From Amycolatopsis antarctica (GTDB lineage: Bacteria; Actinomycetota; Actinomycetes; Mycobacteriales; Pseudonocardiaceae), in NCBI RefSeq assembly GCF_002262875.1, contig NZ_NKYE01000011.1, forward strand, positions 148,106-212,105: a stretch of DNA of 64,000 nt, in the 5' to 3' direction. The notes below the pieces were generated by a model, which was not told where the DNA came from, made no database searches, and saw only the letters and a list, made by a program, of their open reading frames with translations. Position 1 is the first letter of the stretch, and each line of letters begins with the position of its first letter. Both the position numbers and the translations under genes were made by a program. This document shows, in pieces, positions 1-13,800 of this stretch.

Positions 1-3000
1 CAGTGGTTCCGGCAGGGGGGCGCCCGGATCGTCGGCGGGCAGCGGCGCGTCGAGCAGCACCGCCGGCAGGCCCGGCGGCAGCGACCCGGCGGTAGCACCC
101 GTGGTGAGGGCCAGTACCGGGGCCGAGCCCGCCACGATCTCGGCGATCCTGGCGGCCGGAGTGTCCGGGGTGACCGGCAGATAGACGGCGCCCGCCCTCG
201 CGACGGCCAGGAACGCGGTCACCGCGTCGAGCCCGCGTCCGAGCGCGACGAGCACCGGGGTCTCCGCACCGGCCCCCCGGGCGCGGAGCACCCTGGCCAG
301 CCGCGCGGTGTCGGCGTCCAGCTCGGCGTAGCTGCGGGTCCCGGCCCCGGTCAGCACGGCGGGTGCCTGCGGGGTACGGGCGACGGCGGCGGCGAACAGG
401 GCTGCGATGCCGCGTCTGCCCGGCTGCCGCACTCCCCGGCCACGGTCGAGCAGCCGGTCCCGTTCCCGTGCCGTCATCAACTCGATCGAGGAGACCGGAC
501 GGTCGGGATCGGCGAGCGCTTCGCCGAGGAAGCGCAACAGCCGGTCGGTCAGCAGTTCCGCGCTCCGCCGCTCGAACAGATCCGTGCGGTGGATCAGCGC
601 GCCGTGGACCTCCCCGGTGCTGGTGGCGACGAACTCGAAGTCCAGGTCGAACTTCGCCACCGGAACCTGGATCCGGTGCGGGGCGACGGTCAGCCCGCCG
701 AACCGGCGGGCCTCGATGTCGGCGTGCTGGTACGCGATGCCGACGGTGAACAAAGGGTGATGCGCCAGGGACCGGCGCGGGCGCACCAGGTCCACCACCC
801 GGTCGAAGGGCAGGTCCTGGTTGCCGAACGCGCTCAGGTCGGCTTCCCGGACACGGCCGAGCAGTTCCCGGAAGGTGGGCCGCCCGCCGAGATCGGTGCG
901 CAGTACGACGGTGTCGGTGAAGAAGCCCACCACCTCGTCGAGAACGCTGTCCGCGCGCCCGGCGACCTGGGTGCCCAGCGGGATGTCCTCGCCCGCGCCG
1001 AGCCGGTGCAGCAGGCCGGCGACGGCCGCCTGCATGAGCATGAACTGGGTGACCCCGCAGTCCGCGGCGAGTGCCCGCGCCGCCTCGCGCACCGACGGCG
1101 GCAGGGTGAACTCCACGGCGTCGCCGTGCTGCCCGGCGACCGCGGGACGCGGATGGTCGGTGGGCAGCTCGATCAGCTCGGGCAGACCGTCCAGGGTGGC
1201 CTGCCAGAACCGCCCCTGCCGGTCCGCGAGTTCGGTCCCGTCGAGCAGCTTCCCCTGCCACAGCGCGAAATCGGCGTACTGGACGGGCAGGGGTTCCTGC
1301 TGTGGCGCGGCCCCCAGGGTGCGCGCCCGGTAGGCGCCGAACAGGTCGCGGCGCAACGGCCCCGCCGACCACTCGTCCCCGGCGATGTGGTGCAGCAGGA
1401 ACAGCAGCACGTGGTCGTCCTCGGCCAGCCGGAACAGCACCGGCCGCAGTGGCGGTTCCCGGTCGAGCCGGAACTCGTGGGCGGCGGCCGCTCCGATCCC
1501 CGGTACCAGTTCCGCTTCGGTGACCTCCACGAGCGGCAGCTCCGGCCGTACCTGGTCGAGCACCTGCTGGTACGGCGTTCCGTCGTGGTCGGGAAAGACC
1601 GTGCGCAGCACCTCGTGACGGTCGCAGAGGTCGGCGGCCGCCGCTCGCAGCGCGGCCACGTCGAGGTGGCCGCCGATCCGCCACACCAGCGGCAGGTTGT
1701 ACGTCGCGGACGGGCCGTCCATCCGGTACAGGAACCACAGGCTGCGCTGGGTGGCCGACAGGGGAACACACTCCGGCCGGGGCCCGGCGGTGATGGCGGG
1801 CGCACCGTCCGAGGCGGCGGTGAGCGCCCTGGCCAGACCCGCGGCCGTCGGGTTCTCGAACACGGTGCGCACGGAGAGCTGGGAGCCCAGAACCGAGCGC
1901 AGGGCGCTGACGAGCTTCACCACCAGCAGCGAATGCCCGCCCAGTGCGAAAAAGTTGTCGTCCACCCCGGCGTGCGGGACACCGAGGACCGCGGCGAACT
2001 GCTCGCTGATCAGGGTCTCGGTGTGGTCGCGTGCCTCCCGGTGCGCGGTCACCGACTCGCGCACCGGCTCCGGCAGCGCCGCCCGGTCGAGCTTTCCGTT
2101 GGCGGTCAACGGGAACTCGGGCACGACCAGCAGCACGGCCGGGATCATGTACTCCGGCAGCGTGGCCGCCAGCGCGGTCCGGAGCGCCTCCGCCGTGGTG
2201 CTCTCTGTCGCGCTCTCCGCGTAGCCGATCAGCTCCTGTGCTCCCCCGGCACCGGGCCGGGCGAGGACGACGGCGCCCACGACTCCGGGCACCGCGATCA
2301 TCGCCTGCTCGATCTCGCCCGGTTCGATACGGAAGCCGCGCACCTTCACCTGGTCATCGGTGCGGCCGAGGTAGCGCAACGTGCCGTCGGCGTTCCACGC
2401 GGCCAGGTCACCGGTCCGATACATCCGCTCACCCGCCGGGCCGTGCGGATCGGCGACGAACCGGGTCGCACTGAGGCCGGCGCGCCGCACGTACCCGTCG
2501 GCGAGCTGGGCCCCGGCGAGGTAGAGCTCCCCGGGACTGCCGGCTGCCACCGGCCGCAGCGCCGCGTCCAGCACGTAGCAGCGGGTGTTCCACAGTGGAC
2601 GGCCGATCGGGACCGGACGGGTGCTGTCCTCCGCCCCGGCGTCGGCCATCGTCACCTCGACGGCCGCCTCGGTGGGGCCGTACAGGTTCAGCAGTTCGAT
2701 CTCGCCCAGCACCTGCCGGGCCCGCACCGCGAGCTCACCGGGCAGCGCCTCCCCGCTACACAGCACCCGGCGCGGCGGCACCGCCGAGGCCGCCGCCGGG
2801 TCGGCGAGGTATGCGTTCAGCATCGACGGCACGAAGTGCACCGTCGTCACCTGTTCGTCCTCGATCAGCCGCGCCAGGTACGCCGGATCGCGGTGACCGT
2901 CCGGGCGGGCGACGACCAGCGCGCACCCGGTCGCGGCGGGCCAGAACAGTTCCGGCACCGAGACGTCGAAGGACACCGGCGTCTTGAGCATCATCCGGTC

Positions 3001-4872
3001 CGTCGTGGACGGACGGTAGGTCTCCCGCATCCACCGCAATCGGTTGGCGATGGCCGCGTGCGATACCACCACCCCCTTCGGCCTGCCGGTGGAACCCGAG
3101 GTGTAGATGACGTAGGCGGCGTGCCGGGGTCCGGCGGCGGAGTCGGTCACCGGCGGCAGGCCCCGGGCGGGCAGACCGGCTCCGGTGACGACGGCCGCAG
3201 GCTCCGCGTCGGAGATCATGAACTCGGCGCGATCGGCCGGGTGGGCGGGATCGATCGGCAGGTACGCCGCGCCGAGGCGGTGCACGGCGTAGAGCGTGGC
3301 CACCAGCTCGGCCGACCGGGGCAGCGCCACGGCGACGACGTCGCCGGCCCGGACCCCGTCCGCCCGCAGGGCCGCGGCGATGGCGCCGATCCTGGCGTCG
3401 AGTTCGGCGAAGGTCCACCGCGCGTCCCCTGCCAGTACCGCGGGAGCGTCCGGCGTGGCCGTGACCCACTCGGCGAACAGCGCGGGCAGCGTCGTCGCGG
3501 GCAGCGGCCGTGCCGTGTCGTTCCAGGCGCGCAGGACCGTGTCGCGCTCGGCCGCGCCGAGCAGGGGCAGCCTGCCCACCGGGAGCGCGGCGTCCTCGGC
3601 GAGGGCGGTGAGCACCCGGACCAGAGTGTCGAGCAGCAGGCGGGCGTCACCGGCGTCGAGCACGTCGGCACGGAAGGTGCACCGCACCTCCAGTTCGCGG
3701 CCCGGGATCAGGATCATGCTCACCGGGTAGTGCACGGCGTCGCGGGTCTGCACGGCACGCACGTCCAGTCCCCCGGCGCGCTGCTGCTCGACCAGGGCCT
3801 GCTCGTCGACCGGGTAGCTCTCGAAGACGACGAGGCTGTCGAACAGCTCGCCGCCGCCCGCGAGCTGCTGGATCTCGGTCAGCCCGAGGTGCTGGTAATC
3901 CAGCAGCGCGGCCTGTTCGGCCTGAACCCGGTCGAGCAGCCCGCCGACCGACTCGGCCGGATCGAGCCGAACGCGCACCGGCACGGTGTTGATGAACAAC
4001 CCCACCATGTCGTGCGCGCCGGGCAGGTCCGCGGGCCTGCCGTGCACGGTGGTCCCGAACACGACGTCCTGCCTGCCGGTACGGGCACCGAGGACGATCG
4101 CCCAGGCCGCCTGCACCACCGTGTTGAGCGTGACGCCACGGGCGCGGGCGAACGCGGTCAGCCGCGCTGCGGCCTCCTCCGGAAGGTGGTCGGCCAGCCG
4201 CTCCGGGAAGGCGGGGCTCCGGCCGGGGTCGGTGCCCGCCACCAGAGTCGCACCGTCCACATCGGACAGCGTCGCGCGCCAGGCCGCCCGCGCGGCGTCC
4301 CGGTCGCGACCGGCGAGCCAGGCGAGGTAGTTGCGGTACGGCCGCACCCGCGGCAGCCGGGAGGCGTCGCCCCTGGCCGCGTAGAGGGCGAACAGGTCGC
4401 GGCCGAGCAGCGGACCCGACCAGCCGTCCATCAGCAGGTGGTGATGGGTCAGCAGGAGCCGGTGCTCGTCCTCGGCGAGGTGGAGCAGGGTGAACCGGAC
4501 CAGCGGGGGCGCCTCCACGTCGAAGCGGGTGCGCTGGTCCTCCTCGGCGATCATGTCGGCGGCGTGCCTGCGTTCCCCGGCGGTCGCGCCGGGAACGTCG
4601 GTCTCGGTGAAGGGGACCTCGACGTGCCGCATGACCAGTTGCACCGGACGTTCGACGCCGGTCGCGGTGATGGCGACCCGCAGGTTCGCGTGCCGGTCGA
4701 GCAATGCTCTCGCGGCGGCCCGCAGTGCGTCCGCGTCCACCTCGCCCGCCAGCTCGAACTGCAACTGCACCGTGTAGACGTCACGCGCGTTCTCGTCGAA
4801 GGAGGAGAGGAAGAACATCCCTTCCTGCAACGGGGACAGCGGGAGAACGTCCTCCAGGCCGGTACGGGTCAT
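1..4872 (-). CDS. Siderophore NRPS 2, C-A-T-C-A(partial), runs off the left edge
   Basis: This is a non-ribosomal peptide synthetase that extends the chain handed over by NRPS 1. The ATG (4872-4870) overlaps the NRPS 1 stop as ATGA, and the frame stays open for 1624 codons to the window edge, so the 3' end is missing. The first C domain (about residues 8-430, HHLLMDGWS) is of the type that follows an epimerization domain. The A domain (about 455-950, core TSGSTG near 590) has the specificity residues D-V-P-H-L-S-L-V-E, close to serine codes (DVWH.SLVD) but with Pro for Trp239 and Glu for Asp331. The T domain has GGHSL near 980. A second C domain (about 1030-1450, HHIAGDEWS) and the start of a second A domain follow. 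No thioesterase or release domain is visible. Serine is my best guess for this module. The product is inferred to be a siderophore. Confidence 0.93.
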   Translation of the reverse strand, partial: MTRTGLEDVLPLSPLQEGMFFLSSFDENARDVYTVQLQFELAGEVDADALRAAARALLDRHANLRVAITATGVERPVQLVMRHVEVPFTETDVPGATAGERRHAADMIAEEDQRTRFDVEAPPLVRFTLLHLAEDEHRLLLTHHHLLMDGWSGPLLGRDLFALYAARGDASRLPRVRPYRNYLAWLAGRDRDAARAAWRATLSDVDGATLVAGTDPGRSPAFPERLADHLPEEAAARLTAFARARGVTLNTVVQAAWAIVLGARTGRQDVVFGTTVHGRPADLPGAHDMVGLFINTVPVRVRLDPAESVGGLLDRVQAEQAALLDYQHLGLTEIQQLAGGGELFDSLVVFESYPVDEQALVEQQRAGGLDVRAVQTRDAVHYPVSMILIPGRELEVRCTFRADVLDAGDARLLLDTLVRVLTALAEDAALPVGRLPLLGAAERDTVLRAWNDTARPLPATTLPALFAEWVTATPDAPAVLAGDARWTFAELDARIGAIAAALRADGVRAGDVVAVALPRSAELVATLYAVHRLGAAYLPIDPAHPADRAEFMISDAEPAAVVTGAGLPARGLPPVTDSAAGPRHAAYVIYTSGSTGRPKGVVVSHAAIANRLRWMRETYRPSTTDRMMLKTPVSFDVSVPELFWPAATGCALVVARPDGHRDPAYLARLIEDEQVTTVHFVPSMLNAYLADPAAASAVPPRRVLCSGEALPGELAVRARQVLGEIELLNLYGPTEAAVEVTMADAGAEDSTRPVPIGRPLWNTRCYVLDAALRPVAAGSPGELYLAGAQLADGYVRRAGLSATRFVADPHGPAGERMYRTGDLAAWNADGTLRYLGRTDDQVKVRGFRIEPGEIEQAMIAVPGVVGAVVLARPGAGGAQELIGYAESATESTTAEALRTALAATLPEYMIPAVLLVVPEFPLTANGKLDRAALPEPVRESVTAHREARDHTETLISEQFAAVLGVPHAGVDDNFFALGGHSLLVVKLVSALRSVLGSQLSVRTVFENPTAAGLARALTAASDGAPAITAGPRPECVPLSATQRSLWFLYRMDGPSATYNLPLVWRIGGHLDVAALRAAAADLCDRHEVLRTVFPDHDGTPYQQVLDQVRPELPLVEVTEAELVPGIGAAAAHEFRLDREPPLRPVLFRLAEDDHVLLFLLHHIAGDEWSAGPLRRDLFGAYRARTLGAAPQQEPLPVQYADFALWQGKLLDGTELADRQGRFWQATLDGLPELIELPTDHPRPAVAGQHGDAVEFTLPPSVREAARALAADCGVTQFMLMQAAVAGLLHRLGAGEDIPLGTQVAGRADSVLDEVVGFFTDTVVLRTDLGGRPTFRELLGRVREADLSAFGNQDLPFDRVVDLVRPRRSLAHHPLFTVGIAYQHADIEARRFGGLTVAPHRIQVPVAKFDLDFEFVATSTGEVHGALIHRTDLFERRSAELLTDRLLRFLGEALADPDRPVSSIELMTARERDRLLDRGRGVRQPGRRGIAALFAAAVARTPQAPAVLTGAGTRSYAELDADTARLARVLRARGAGAETPVLVALGRGLDAVTAFLAVARAGAVYLPVTPDTPAARIAEIVAGSAPVLALTTGATAGSLPPGLPAVLLDAPLPADDPGAPLPEPL

Positions 4873-7800
4873 GCCTTGCCCCACTTCGCTTCCAAGGTGT
4901 CGATCTGGTGCTGGCTCAGGGAGACCAGTGCGAGATCCGACGGGGTGTGCCCGCCGGCCGCCGGCCCGGCCGCGTGGTCCGCGAGCGCGTCCAGCGTGTC
5001 CAGCCAGGTCTCGGCGAGGTCGTGTGCCCCGGTGTCGTCGATGACCCCGGGTGCGTACAGCCAGTCCACGTGCAACTCGGTCTCCCCGTCGATCTCCACG
5101 GCCACCGCGTTGATCTCCAGCGCGTGCGCCATCGGCTGGCCCGGTTCGGCGGCACCGTCCACACCGGACGCTCCGGCGACCGGCTGCCAGTCGGTGTCCC
5201 CGGCGGGCTCGGTGAACCGGCCGAGGTAGTTGAAGGAGACCTCGGGCTCGGCGTACGCGGCGAGTTCGGGGGCCGCCGCCGGATCGAGGTGGCGCAGCAC
5301 GCCGTAACCGAGCCCCTGCTCCCCCGGAACGCCGACGAGCTGTTCCTTCACCGCCTTCAGTACTCGGCCGGCGGACTCGCCACCGGCGAGCGCGTCTCCG
5401 AGGTCGGCGCCCGCGATTCCCAGCCGCACCGGGTACCCGGTGGTGAACCAGCCGACCGTGCCGGACAGGTCCGCACCGGCGAGAAGTTCGGTGCGGCCGT
5501 GGCCCTCCAGCCGGACCAGCAGTTCCCGGGTCGGTGTCCCGGCTCTGGCGTGCCCACGCGCCACCGCGAGGGTCAACGCGGTCAGCAGGACCTCCTGCAC
5601 CCCCGTCCCGTACGCCTCCGGCAGCGCGGTCAGCAGCGGCGCACAGCGGTGGGCCGGGACGACCTGGTGGATCAGCCGCGCCACGCCGACGAGGTCCCGC
5701 CGCGGGTCGGTCGGGCCGCCCGCGGGGCCCTCCGGTGCGGCGGTGAGCGTCGCCCGCCAGTGCGGCAGTTCGCCCGCGAACTCGCCCTCGGTACCCGCCT
5801 CGGCCAGACGCCGCGCCCAGGCCCGGAACGAGGTCCCGCTCGCCGGGTCCGGCGGGTCCGTCCCGGCCGCCACGGCGGCCCACGCCGCCGCGAAGTCGCC
5901 GGGCAGGATCCGCCACGACACCCCGTCCACGGCGAGATGGTGGATCAGCACGATCAGCCTGCCGGGCAGGCCCTCGCCGGACCGCAGCCAGACGAACCGC
6001 GCCAGCACGCCGTTCTCCGGCGCCAGCAGATCCGCGGCCCGGTCGAGATGTTCCGCCACCACGTCCGGCAACCGGTACTCGTCCACCGCCGAAACGTCCA
6101 CAGTAGACACGAGGTCGGCGGGCTGGACGGCGTCGCCGGGCGGCACCTCCAGCGTCCATCCGCCGTCCTCGGTCCGGTCGAGGCGGGCGCGGAGCATGTC
6201 GTGCCTGCCGAGCACTGCCCGCACCACCGACAGCAGCCCGGATTCGGTCAGTCCGGCCGGCGTGCGCAGCACCTGCGACTGGCTGAACCGGCCGATCGGC
6301 CCGCCCAGGTCGCGCAGCCACAACATGACGGGTGTCGCGGGCATGGTGCCCACCGGGTCCGCGGTGACCGGGGCGGCCCGCGGCCCGGAGGTCTCGCGGC
6401 TCGCGGCCAGGTCGGCCAGTGCGGCGACCGTCCTGCACTCGAAGACGTCCCGCGCCCGCAGGTCCAGGCCCGCGGCGTGGGCCCTGCTGACCACCTGGAT
6501 GGAGGAGATGCTGTCCCCGCCGAGTGCGAAGAAGTCGTCCGCCGAACCGATCGCGGGCAGGCCCAGCACCTCGCCGACGATCCCGGCCAGCGTCCGCGCG
6601 ACGCGACCCCCGGCATCCGGGCCCTGGCCGGCCGGGGTCGCCACCGGGGGCTCGGGCAGCGCCCTGCGGTCGAGCTTTCCGTTGGGTGTCAACGGGAATT
6701 CGTCCAGCTCGACGAACACGGCGGGGACCATGTGATCGGGCAGCGTGCGCAGTGCCGCTGCCCGGACGTCGGTCACGTCCAGTTCCCCGTCGGCGACCAG
6801 GTAGCCGATCAGCCGGTTCCCGCCGCGCGTGTCGGGCACGGCCACCACGGCCGCCCCGCCGACCACCGGGTGGGCGGTGAGCACCGCCTCGACCTCACCG
6901 GGTTCGATCCGGAACCCGCGCACCTTCACCTGGTGGTCCGCACGGCCCGCGTAGACGAGCGTGCCGTCCGGGCGGCGGCGGGCAAGGTCGCCGGTGCGGT
7001 ACAGCCGGGATCCCGCGGCACCGAAGGGATCGGCCACGAACCTGGCCGCGGTGAGCCCGGCGCGTCCGAGGTACCCCCTGGCCAGTCCCGTCCCGGCCGC
7101 GTACAGCTCACCGGTGACGCCCTCGGGCACCGGCCGCAGGCGGTGGTCGAGCAGATAGACGGCGGTGTTGTGCACCGGGTCGCCGATCGGCACCGCGGTC
7201 ATGCCGGGCTCGTCCCGGCACTCCCAGAGGGTGATGTCGACGGTGGTCTCGGTCGGCCCGTAGGAGTTGAACATCGGCCGGTCCGCCGACCAGGCCCGGA
7301 CGAGCGCCGGGGTGCACGCCTCGCCCGCGGTGATCACCGTCATCCCGGCCGGAACCCGCTCCGGGGCCAGCGAGGACAGGGCGGCCGGCGGCAGGGTCGC
7401 GTGCGTGATCTCGTGGTACCGCAGGAAATGCGCCAGCGGCTCACCCGCCCGCGCCTCGTCCGGCACGATCACCAGTGTGGCGCCGGTGAGCACGCCCATG
7501 CACAGTTCCCACACCGAGGTGTCGAAGCTGACCGAGGCGAACTGCAGCACCCGGCTGCCGGGACCGACGTCGAAGGCCTCGGTCATGGTGCCGACGAGAT
7601 CGGCGACTCCGGTATGGGTGACCGTGGTCCCCTTGGGCACACCGGTGGAGCCGGAGGTGTAGATGACGTACGCGGCGGCAGCCGGGGACGGCCGGACGGC
7701 GGGCACGGCGCGGCCGGTCAAGGAGGCGCCGGTGCCGAGCAGCAACCGGGGCACCCCGGCGGGCGCGCGCACATCCGCCTCGGCGTCGGTCACCAGCAGG

Positions 7801-10800
7801 GACGGGGCCGCGTCGGCGAGCATGTGCGCGATCCGTCCCTCCGGGTACCCGGGGTCGACCGGCAGGTACACCGCACCGGCCTTCTGCACGGCCAGCATCG
7901 CCACGATCAGGTTCGCGCACCGGGGCAGCGCGACCGCGACGATCCGTTCCGGGCCCGCGCCCAGTCCGGCCAGCTCGCCCGCCAGTTCGTCCGAACGGGC
8001 GTCCAGCTCGGCGTAGCTCAGTGAGTGGCCCGCGTCGGTCACCGCGGTCCGCTCCGGGTGAGCCGCGGCCGCGGCGGCGAACAGTTCCGCGAGCCCGAGG
8101 GGCCTGCGATCCCGCGCGGTCCGGTTGTGCTCGAGCAGCAGCCGGTCCCGCTCGCCGGGGAGCAGCACGTCGACCGTCTCGGACCGGGTGCCGGGCCGCT
8201 CCACCACGGCGCGGCAGAGCAGCTCGAACCGCCTGCCCAGCCGGCGGATCTCGTCCTCGCCGAACGCCGCCGCGGAGTACTTCCACACCAGCCGCAGCTC
8301 GGTACCGGGCTCGACGACCAGCGCCACCGGATAGTGGGTGTCGTCGTACGCCCGCACCTCGCGCAGGCCCAGTTCGCCCGCGGCGTCCCGTACGGCGGCG
8401 CCGTCGAGCGGGTAGTTCTGCACCACCAGAACGGTGTCGAACAGTTCCCCGGGCGCCGCTTCGCGCTGGATGTCCGCGAGGCCAAGATACTGGTGCTCGA
8501 GAAGTGCGGCCTGTTCCAGCCGGACCCGTTCGAGCAGGTCGCCCAGTGATTCGCCGGAGTCGGCCCGTACCCGCACCGGCACAGTGTTGGCACACAGCCC
8601 GATCAGCGACGCCGAGCCGGCGAGCTCGGGTGGCCTGCCGGAGACGACGGCACCGAACACCACGTCCTCGCGTCCGGTCAGCCTGCCCAGCAGCAGTCCC
8701 CAGATCACCTGGACCAGCGTCGCCACCGTCAGGCCGTGGGAGCGCAGGAACGCGGTCAGCTCAGCGGTGAGACCCGCGGGCAGCACCGTCTCCTGCCTGC
8801 GAGCCCGCCGCTCCGCGTCGCCCGCGCCCGCCGGGGCCAGCAGGGTCGGCTCCTCCAGTCCGTCCAGGGCGTGCCGCCACGCCGCCCGGTCGGCCGCGAT
8901 GTCCCGCCGGCCGAGCCAGGCCAGGTAGTCGCGGTAGGGCCTGCCGGGCGCGGTGGTGCCACCGCCGCCGTACGCCCGGAGCAGTTCCGCCACCAGGAGC
9001 GGGCCGGACCAGCCGTCGAACAGCAGGTGGTGCGCGGTGACCAGGAGCGCGCTGTGACCGCCGGGCAGGATCGCCGCGGTCAGGCGCAGCAGCGGGGGCG
9101 AGGCCGGGTCGAAACGTTCGCGCTCCTCCTCGGCCTCCGCCGTCGCGAGCGCGGCGGCCGGGTCGGCTTCCGCCCGCAGGTCGAGTACCCGGCATCGCGC
9201 GGTGCCGGTGACCGGGACGAACTGCACCGGGGTCCCGGCCGCGGTGTAGGTGAAGCCGGCCCGCAGATTGGGGTGGTCGGCCAGAAGCGCACCGGCCGCG
9301 GCCCGGAGCCGTCCCCCGTCGACCGTGCCGTTCAGGTCGATCCGGAACCGCATCAGGTACGGATCCGGTCCGTCGTCGGCGAAACCGGTCAGGAAGAACA
9401 GTCCGGTCTGCAGCGGCGTCAACGGCAGCAGGTCGGTGACGGGGCCGCGTCCCGGTGCGGTCTCGATCGCCCGGACGTCCTGCGGGGTGAGCGGGATGAG
9501 CGGGAAGTCCGAGGGCGTGTGCCGCGGTGTGGCCGAGCGCGACCAGGCCGCCAGTTCCTCCAGCGCCGACTGCCAGTGCTCGGCGAGCGCCGCGACCTCG
9601 GCGGGTTCCAGGACCCCGGTGGCCACGGCCCAGCGGGCCCGCAGCCGCGGCTCGCCCGCGCTCTCCTCGGTCACCACCGTCAGGTCCACGGCCGCCGCGA
9701 CACCGGTCGCCGGGTCCGCGCCCCCGCCCATCGGCCCGGCCGGTGACCACGCTCGGGCATCGTCCTCGCCGAACCGGCCGAGGTAGTTGAAGCCGATCTC
9801 CGGCACGGCGGGCAGTTCCGCGGCCGCGGCCGGGTCGAGATGGCGCAGCCTGCCGTAGCCGTGCCCGGCGAGCGGGCCGCCCGGCAGCGTCCGCAGCGTC
9901 TCCTTGGTCAGGGCCAGCGTCTCGTCGGGGGTGCCCGCGTCGGCGATCCGGACGGGGTAGCGGGAGGTGAACCAGCCGACGGTGCGGGACAGGTCCACGC
10001 CCTCGCGCGGTTCCTCGCGGCCGTGCCCCTCGACGGCGACGAGCACCGGTGGCCCGTCACCACCGCGGCGGTGGACGGCAGTGGCGAGCCCGGCCAGCAG
10101 AACGTCCTGCACCGTCGCGTGGGCGGCGGCCGGGGTGACGCTCAGCAGCGTCGCGGTCAGCGCGGCCGGCAGTACCGTCTCGATGACGTGGGCCTCGCCG
10201 ACGCGGTCGCGTTCCGGATCAACCGGCCTGCTGCCGATGCGCCGGAAGTCGCCGGCCAGCAGGGTCCGCCAGCCCGCCAGTTCCGCCTCGCGATCCGGCG
10301 GCGGCGTCGCGGCGTCCACCGCCCAGCGGGCGAACGACACGGGTTCCGGCGTCACCTCGGGCTTCTGCCCGGCCCGGTGCCGGGCCCAGGCGTCCGCGAG
10401 GTCGTCGCGGATGATGCGCCAGGAGACCCCGTCGACGGCCAGGTGCCCGGCGACCAGCAGCAGTCTGCCCGCCGCACCCGCTCCGGCGTCGAACCAGACG
10501 GCGCGCAGCAGTACTCCGGAGGTGGCGTCGAGTTCGTCCACGGCGCGCTGCCGTTCCCGCTCCTGGAGCGCGGCCACCCGCTCGGCGGGGAGATCCGCGA
10601 CCTCCACCCTGCGTGCGGTCACCGGTGCTCCGGTTCCCGGTCGCAACGTCCCGTCCGCGGTCAGGGTGGCGGCCAGCATCGGGTGTGCCCGGAGCACGGC
10701 GGCCAGCAGGTCGTCGAGCATGGCGGAGTCGAGTCCGGCCGGGGTGTGCAGCACGCTCCACTGCACGAACCGGTCCGATGGTCCGCCCCGCTCGGCCAGC

Positions 10801-13800
10801 CAGCGCATGATCGCCGTCGGCGGGAACTCCGCCGGACCCGCCCCGTCGCCGGCTGGGTCCACTGTGGACACGTTCACACCGAGCGCCTCCGCGCGGGCGG
10901 CCAGCCCCTCCGGGGTACCGAGCTCCATCACGTCGCGGACGCCGAGGGCGACGCCGGCCGCCCGTGCCCTGCTGACGACCCGGAGCGAGGAGATGCTGTC
11001 GCCACCCGCCTCGAAGAAGTTCTGCCGTGGCCCGACCTCGGCCACCCCGAGCACCTCGGCGAACACCTCCGCGAGCAGCCGCGCCGTACCGGTGGCCGCC
11101 GGAGCCTCCGCCGCTCCGGACACAGCGGGCGTCCCACCCGGATCCGGGAGCGCCGCACGGTCCAGCTTTCCGCTGGCGGTCAACGGGAACTCGTCCAGGA
11201 CGACGACCGCGGCGGGCACCATGTAGTCCGGCAGCGCGGTACCGCAGTGCTCCAGCACCGCCCGTTCCAGCATGGCCGGATCGCGCTCCGTGGCCCCGTC
11301 CTCGCTGTGCAGGTACGCGACCAGCCGGTCCCCTCCGCGCTCGTCCGCCCTGGCCACGACCACCGCCGCGCGGACCGCCTCGTGCCGGGTGAGGACGTGT
11401 TCGATCTCGCCCAGTTCGATCCGGAAACCCCGCACCTTCACCTGATGGTCGGCGCGGCCCAGGTAGTCGACGCGCCCGTCCGCGGTCCAGCGAGCCAGGT
11501 CGCCGGTGCGGTAGAGCCGTCCCCCCGGTTCGCCGAACGGGTCGGCGACGAACCGCTCGGCGGTGAGTCCTGGGCGGCCGAGGTAGCCGCGTGCCAGGCG
11601 CCCGGACAGGTACAGCTCCCCCGCTACGCCGGGCGGCAGGGGGTTGAGGTGGGAGTCGAGGACATAGGCACGGGAACCGCGGATCGGCGCGCCGATCAGG
11701 ATGCGGCCCCCGTCGTGCTCGGCGTTGACGTCCCAGGCGGTGGCGTACACGGTCGCCTCGGTGGGCCCGTAGATGTTGTGCAGGCGGGCGGAGGGCAGCG
11801 CGGTGCGCACGGCGTCGGCGAACTCCGCAGACAGTGCCTCCCCCGCCAGCACGACGGTTCCGGCGTCGATCTCGGCCAGCCCGCCGTCGAGCACTCCCGC
11901 CATCGCCGAGGGCACCCCGGAGACCAGGCTGAACCGCTGCCCGCGGAAGCGGTCCTCGGCCAGTGCCAGGACGTCCTCCGCGATGTCGATCCGGCCACCG
12001 CAGAGCAGTGGGGCGAACATCTCGAACACCGAGACGTCGAAGCCGAGCGGGGTGGACGCGGGCACCCGCGCCAGGCCGTCCGTACCGAACTCGGACCGTG
12101 CCCAGTCGGCGAGCCCGGTGAGGGCCGCGCCGGGCACGACCACACCCTTCGGCCTGCCGGTGGAACCGGATGTGTAGATGACGTAGGCGGCGGCGGTTCC
12201 GGGGACCGGTGTCGGTGCCATTCCGGGGCCCTCGCGCAGTGCGAGGGCCGTGCCGGGGTCGTCCAGCGCCAGGCAGGGCAGGCCGTCGAGCGGACTCTGA
12301 TAGCCGCCCTCGCCGAGGATCAGCACCGGCCCCGCCTCGGCGAGCACCTGCGCGGTCCGGGACCACGGGTGCGCCGGGTCGACCGGCAGGTACGCGGCGC
12401 CCGCGCGGTGCACTGCCAGTACTGCGACCACCATCCGCACCGACCGCGGCAGGGCCAGCGCCACCACGGTCTCCGGGCCGGCGCCCCGGTCCGCCAGCAG
12501 CGTGGCCAGCCGCGCCGCCGCCGCGTCGAGTTCGCGGTAGGTCAGTTCCGTCCGAGCGTCGGCGACGGCGATCGCGCCGGGTGTCCGGGCGGCCTGCTCC
12601 GCGAACGCCCGCGCGGGCGAGGGGGACGGCCGGACCTCGCCGGTGCGGTTGAACCGCCGCACGGCGCGCTCGGTCTCCTCGGCGTCGGCCACGCCCAGCC
12701 GCCCGACCGGCCGCCGCGGGCCCGCCACCACGGCGCGTAGCAGTGCGGTGAACCGGTTCAGCAGGTCCCGTGCCTGGGCGGCGGGAACCCCGGGCTGGTG
12801 GGAGATGCCGACGTAGCAGCGTTCCTCGGGCGCGACGATCAGGGTGACCGGGTAGTGCGTGGCGTCCACCGGGGTGCCGCCGGAGACCGTGATCCCGTCG
12901 CCATGCGCGGCGGAACCGGGCGGGACCGGATAGTTCTCGACGACCACGAGGGTGTCGAACAGCTCCCCGGTACCGGCGATCCGCTGCACCTGCGCGAGCC
13001 CGAGGTGATGGTGGTCCAGCAGTCGGGTCTGCTCGTCCAGGATCCGCGCCAGGTAGTCCTCGGCCGTCTCCTCCGGCCGCACTCGCACCCGGACCGGAAT
13101 GGTGTTGATGAACAGGCCGACCATGCGGGTGACCCCGGTCAGCTCGGCGGAACGACCCGAGACGGTGGTGCCGAAGACGACGTCCTGGCGGCCGGTGAGC
13201 CGGGCGAGCAGCAGCGCCCACACGCCCTGTACGAGGGTGTTGACGGTGAGACCGCGTTCCCGGGTCCACCGGCGGAGTGTGCCGGACAGGTCCTCGTCGA
13301 GTTCCCACCCGGTGCGGGCGGGCCAGTCCGTGCCGGCGCCGGGATCGTGCGGGACGAGCATCGTCGGCTCGTCGAGGCCGTCCAGCGCCGCCGCCCAGGC
13401 TTCGCGCGATCGCGGATGATCCATTGTGGACAGTCGTCGCAGGTGGTCGGCGTAGGGACGTGGTGCCGGCCCCGCTTCCTCGCCGTTGTACGCGGCGAAC
13501 AACTCGTGCGAGATCGACGTCGAGGACCAGCCGTCGAGCAGGATGTGGTGGTGGCACAGGACGAACCGGTGCTCGTCCTGACCCAGCCGGATGAGGGTGG
13601 CACGGATCAGTGGCGCCGAGGCGAGGTCGAACGGCGTGCGCCGCTCCCGCTCGATCAGCCGCTCCGCCTCCCCCACCGGGTCGTCCGAGCCGGTCAGGTC
13701 GACCTGCCGCCAGCCGGGCCTGGCCTCGGCCCGGACCACCTGCACGGGCGGGCCGTCCTCACGGGTGTGGAACTCGGTGCGCAGCACCGCGTGCCTGCGG

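Noticed and set aside
589..5229. Very long plus-strand open frame (about 1546 codons)
   Set aside because: It is antisense to NRPS 2, rich in Arg/Gly/His/Pro/Gln with no domain. Long antisense frames are expected opposite high-GC coding sequence. The same applies to plus-strand frames at 4704-8024, 9840-12740, 12798-14900 and 58113-59903.
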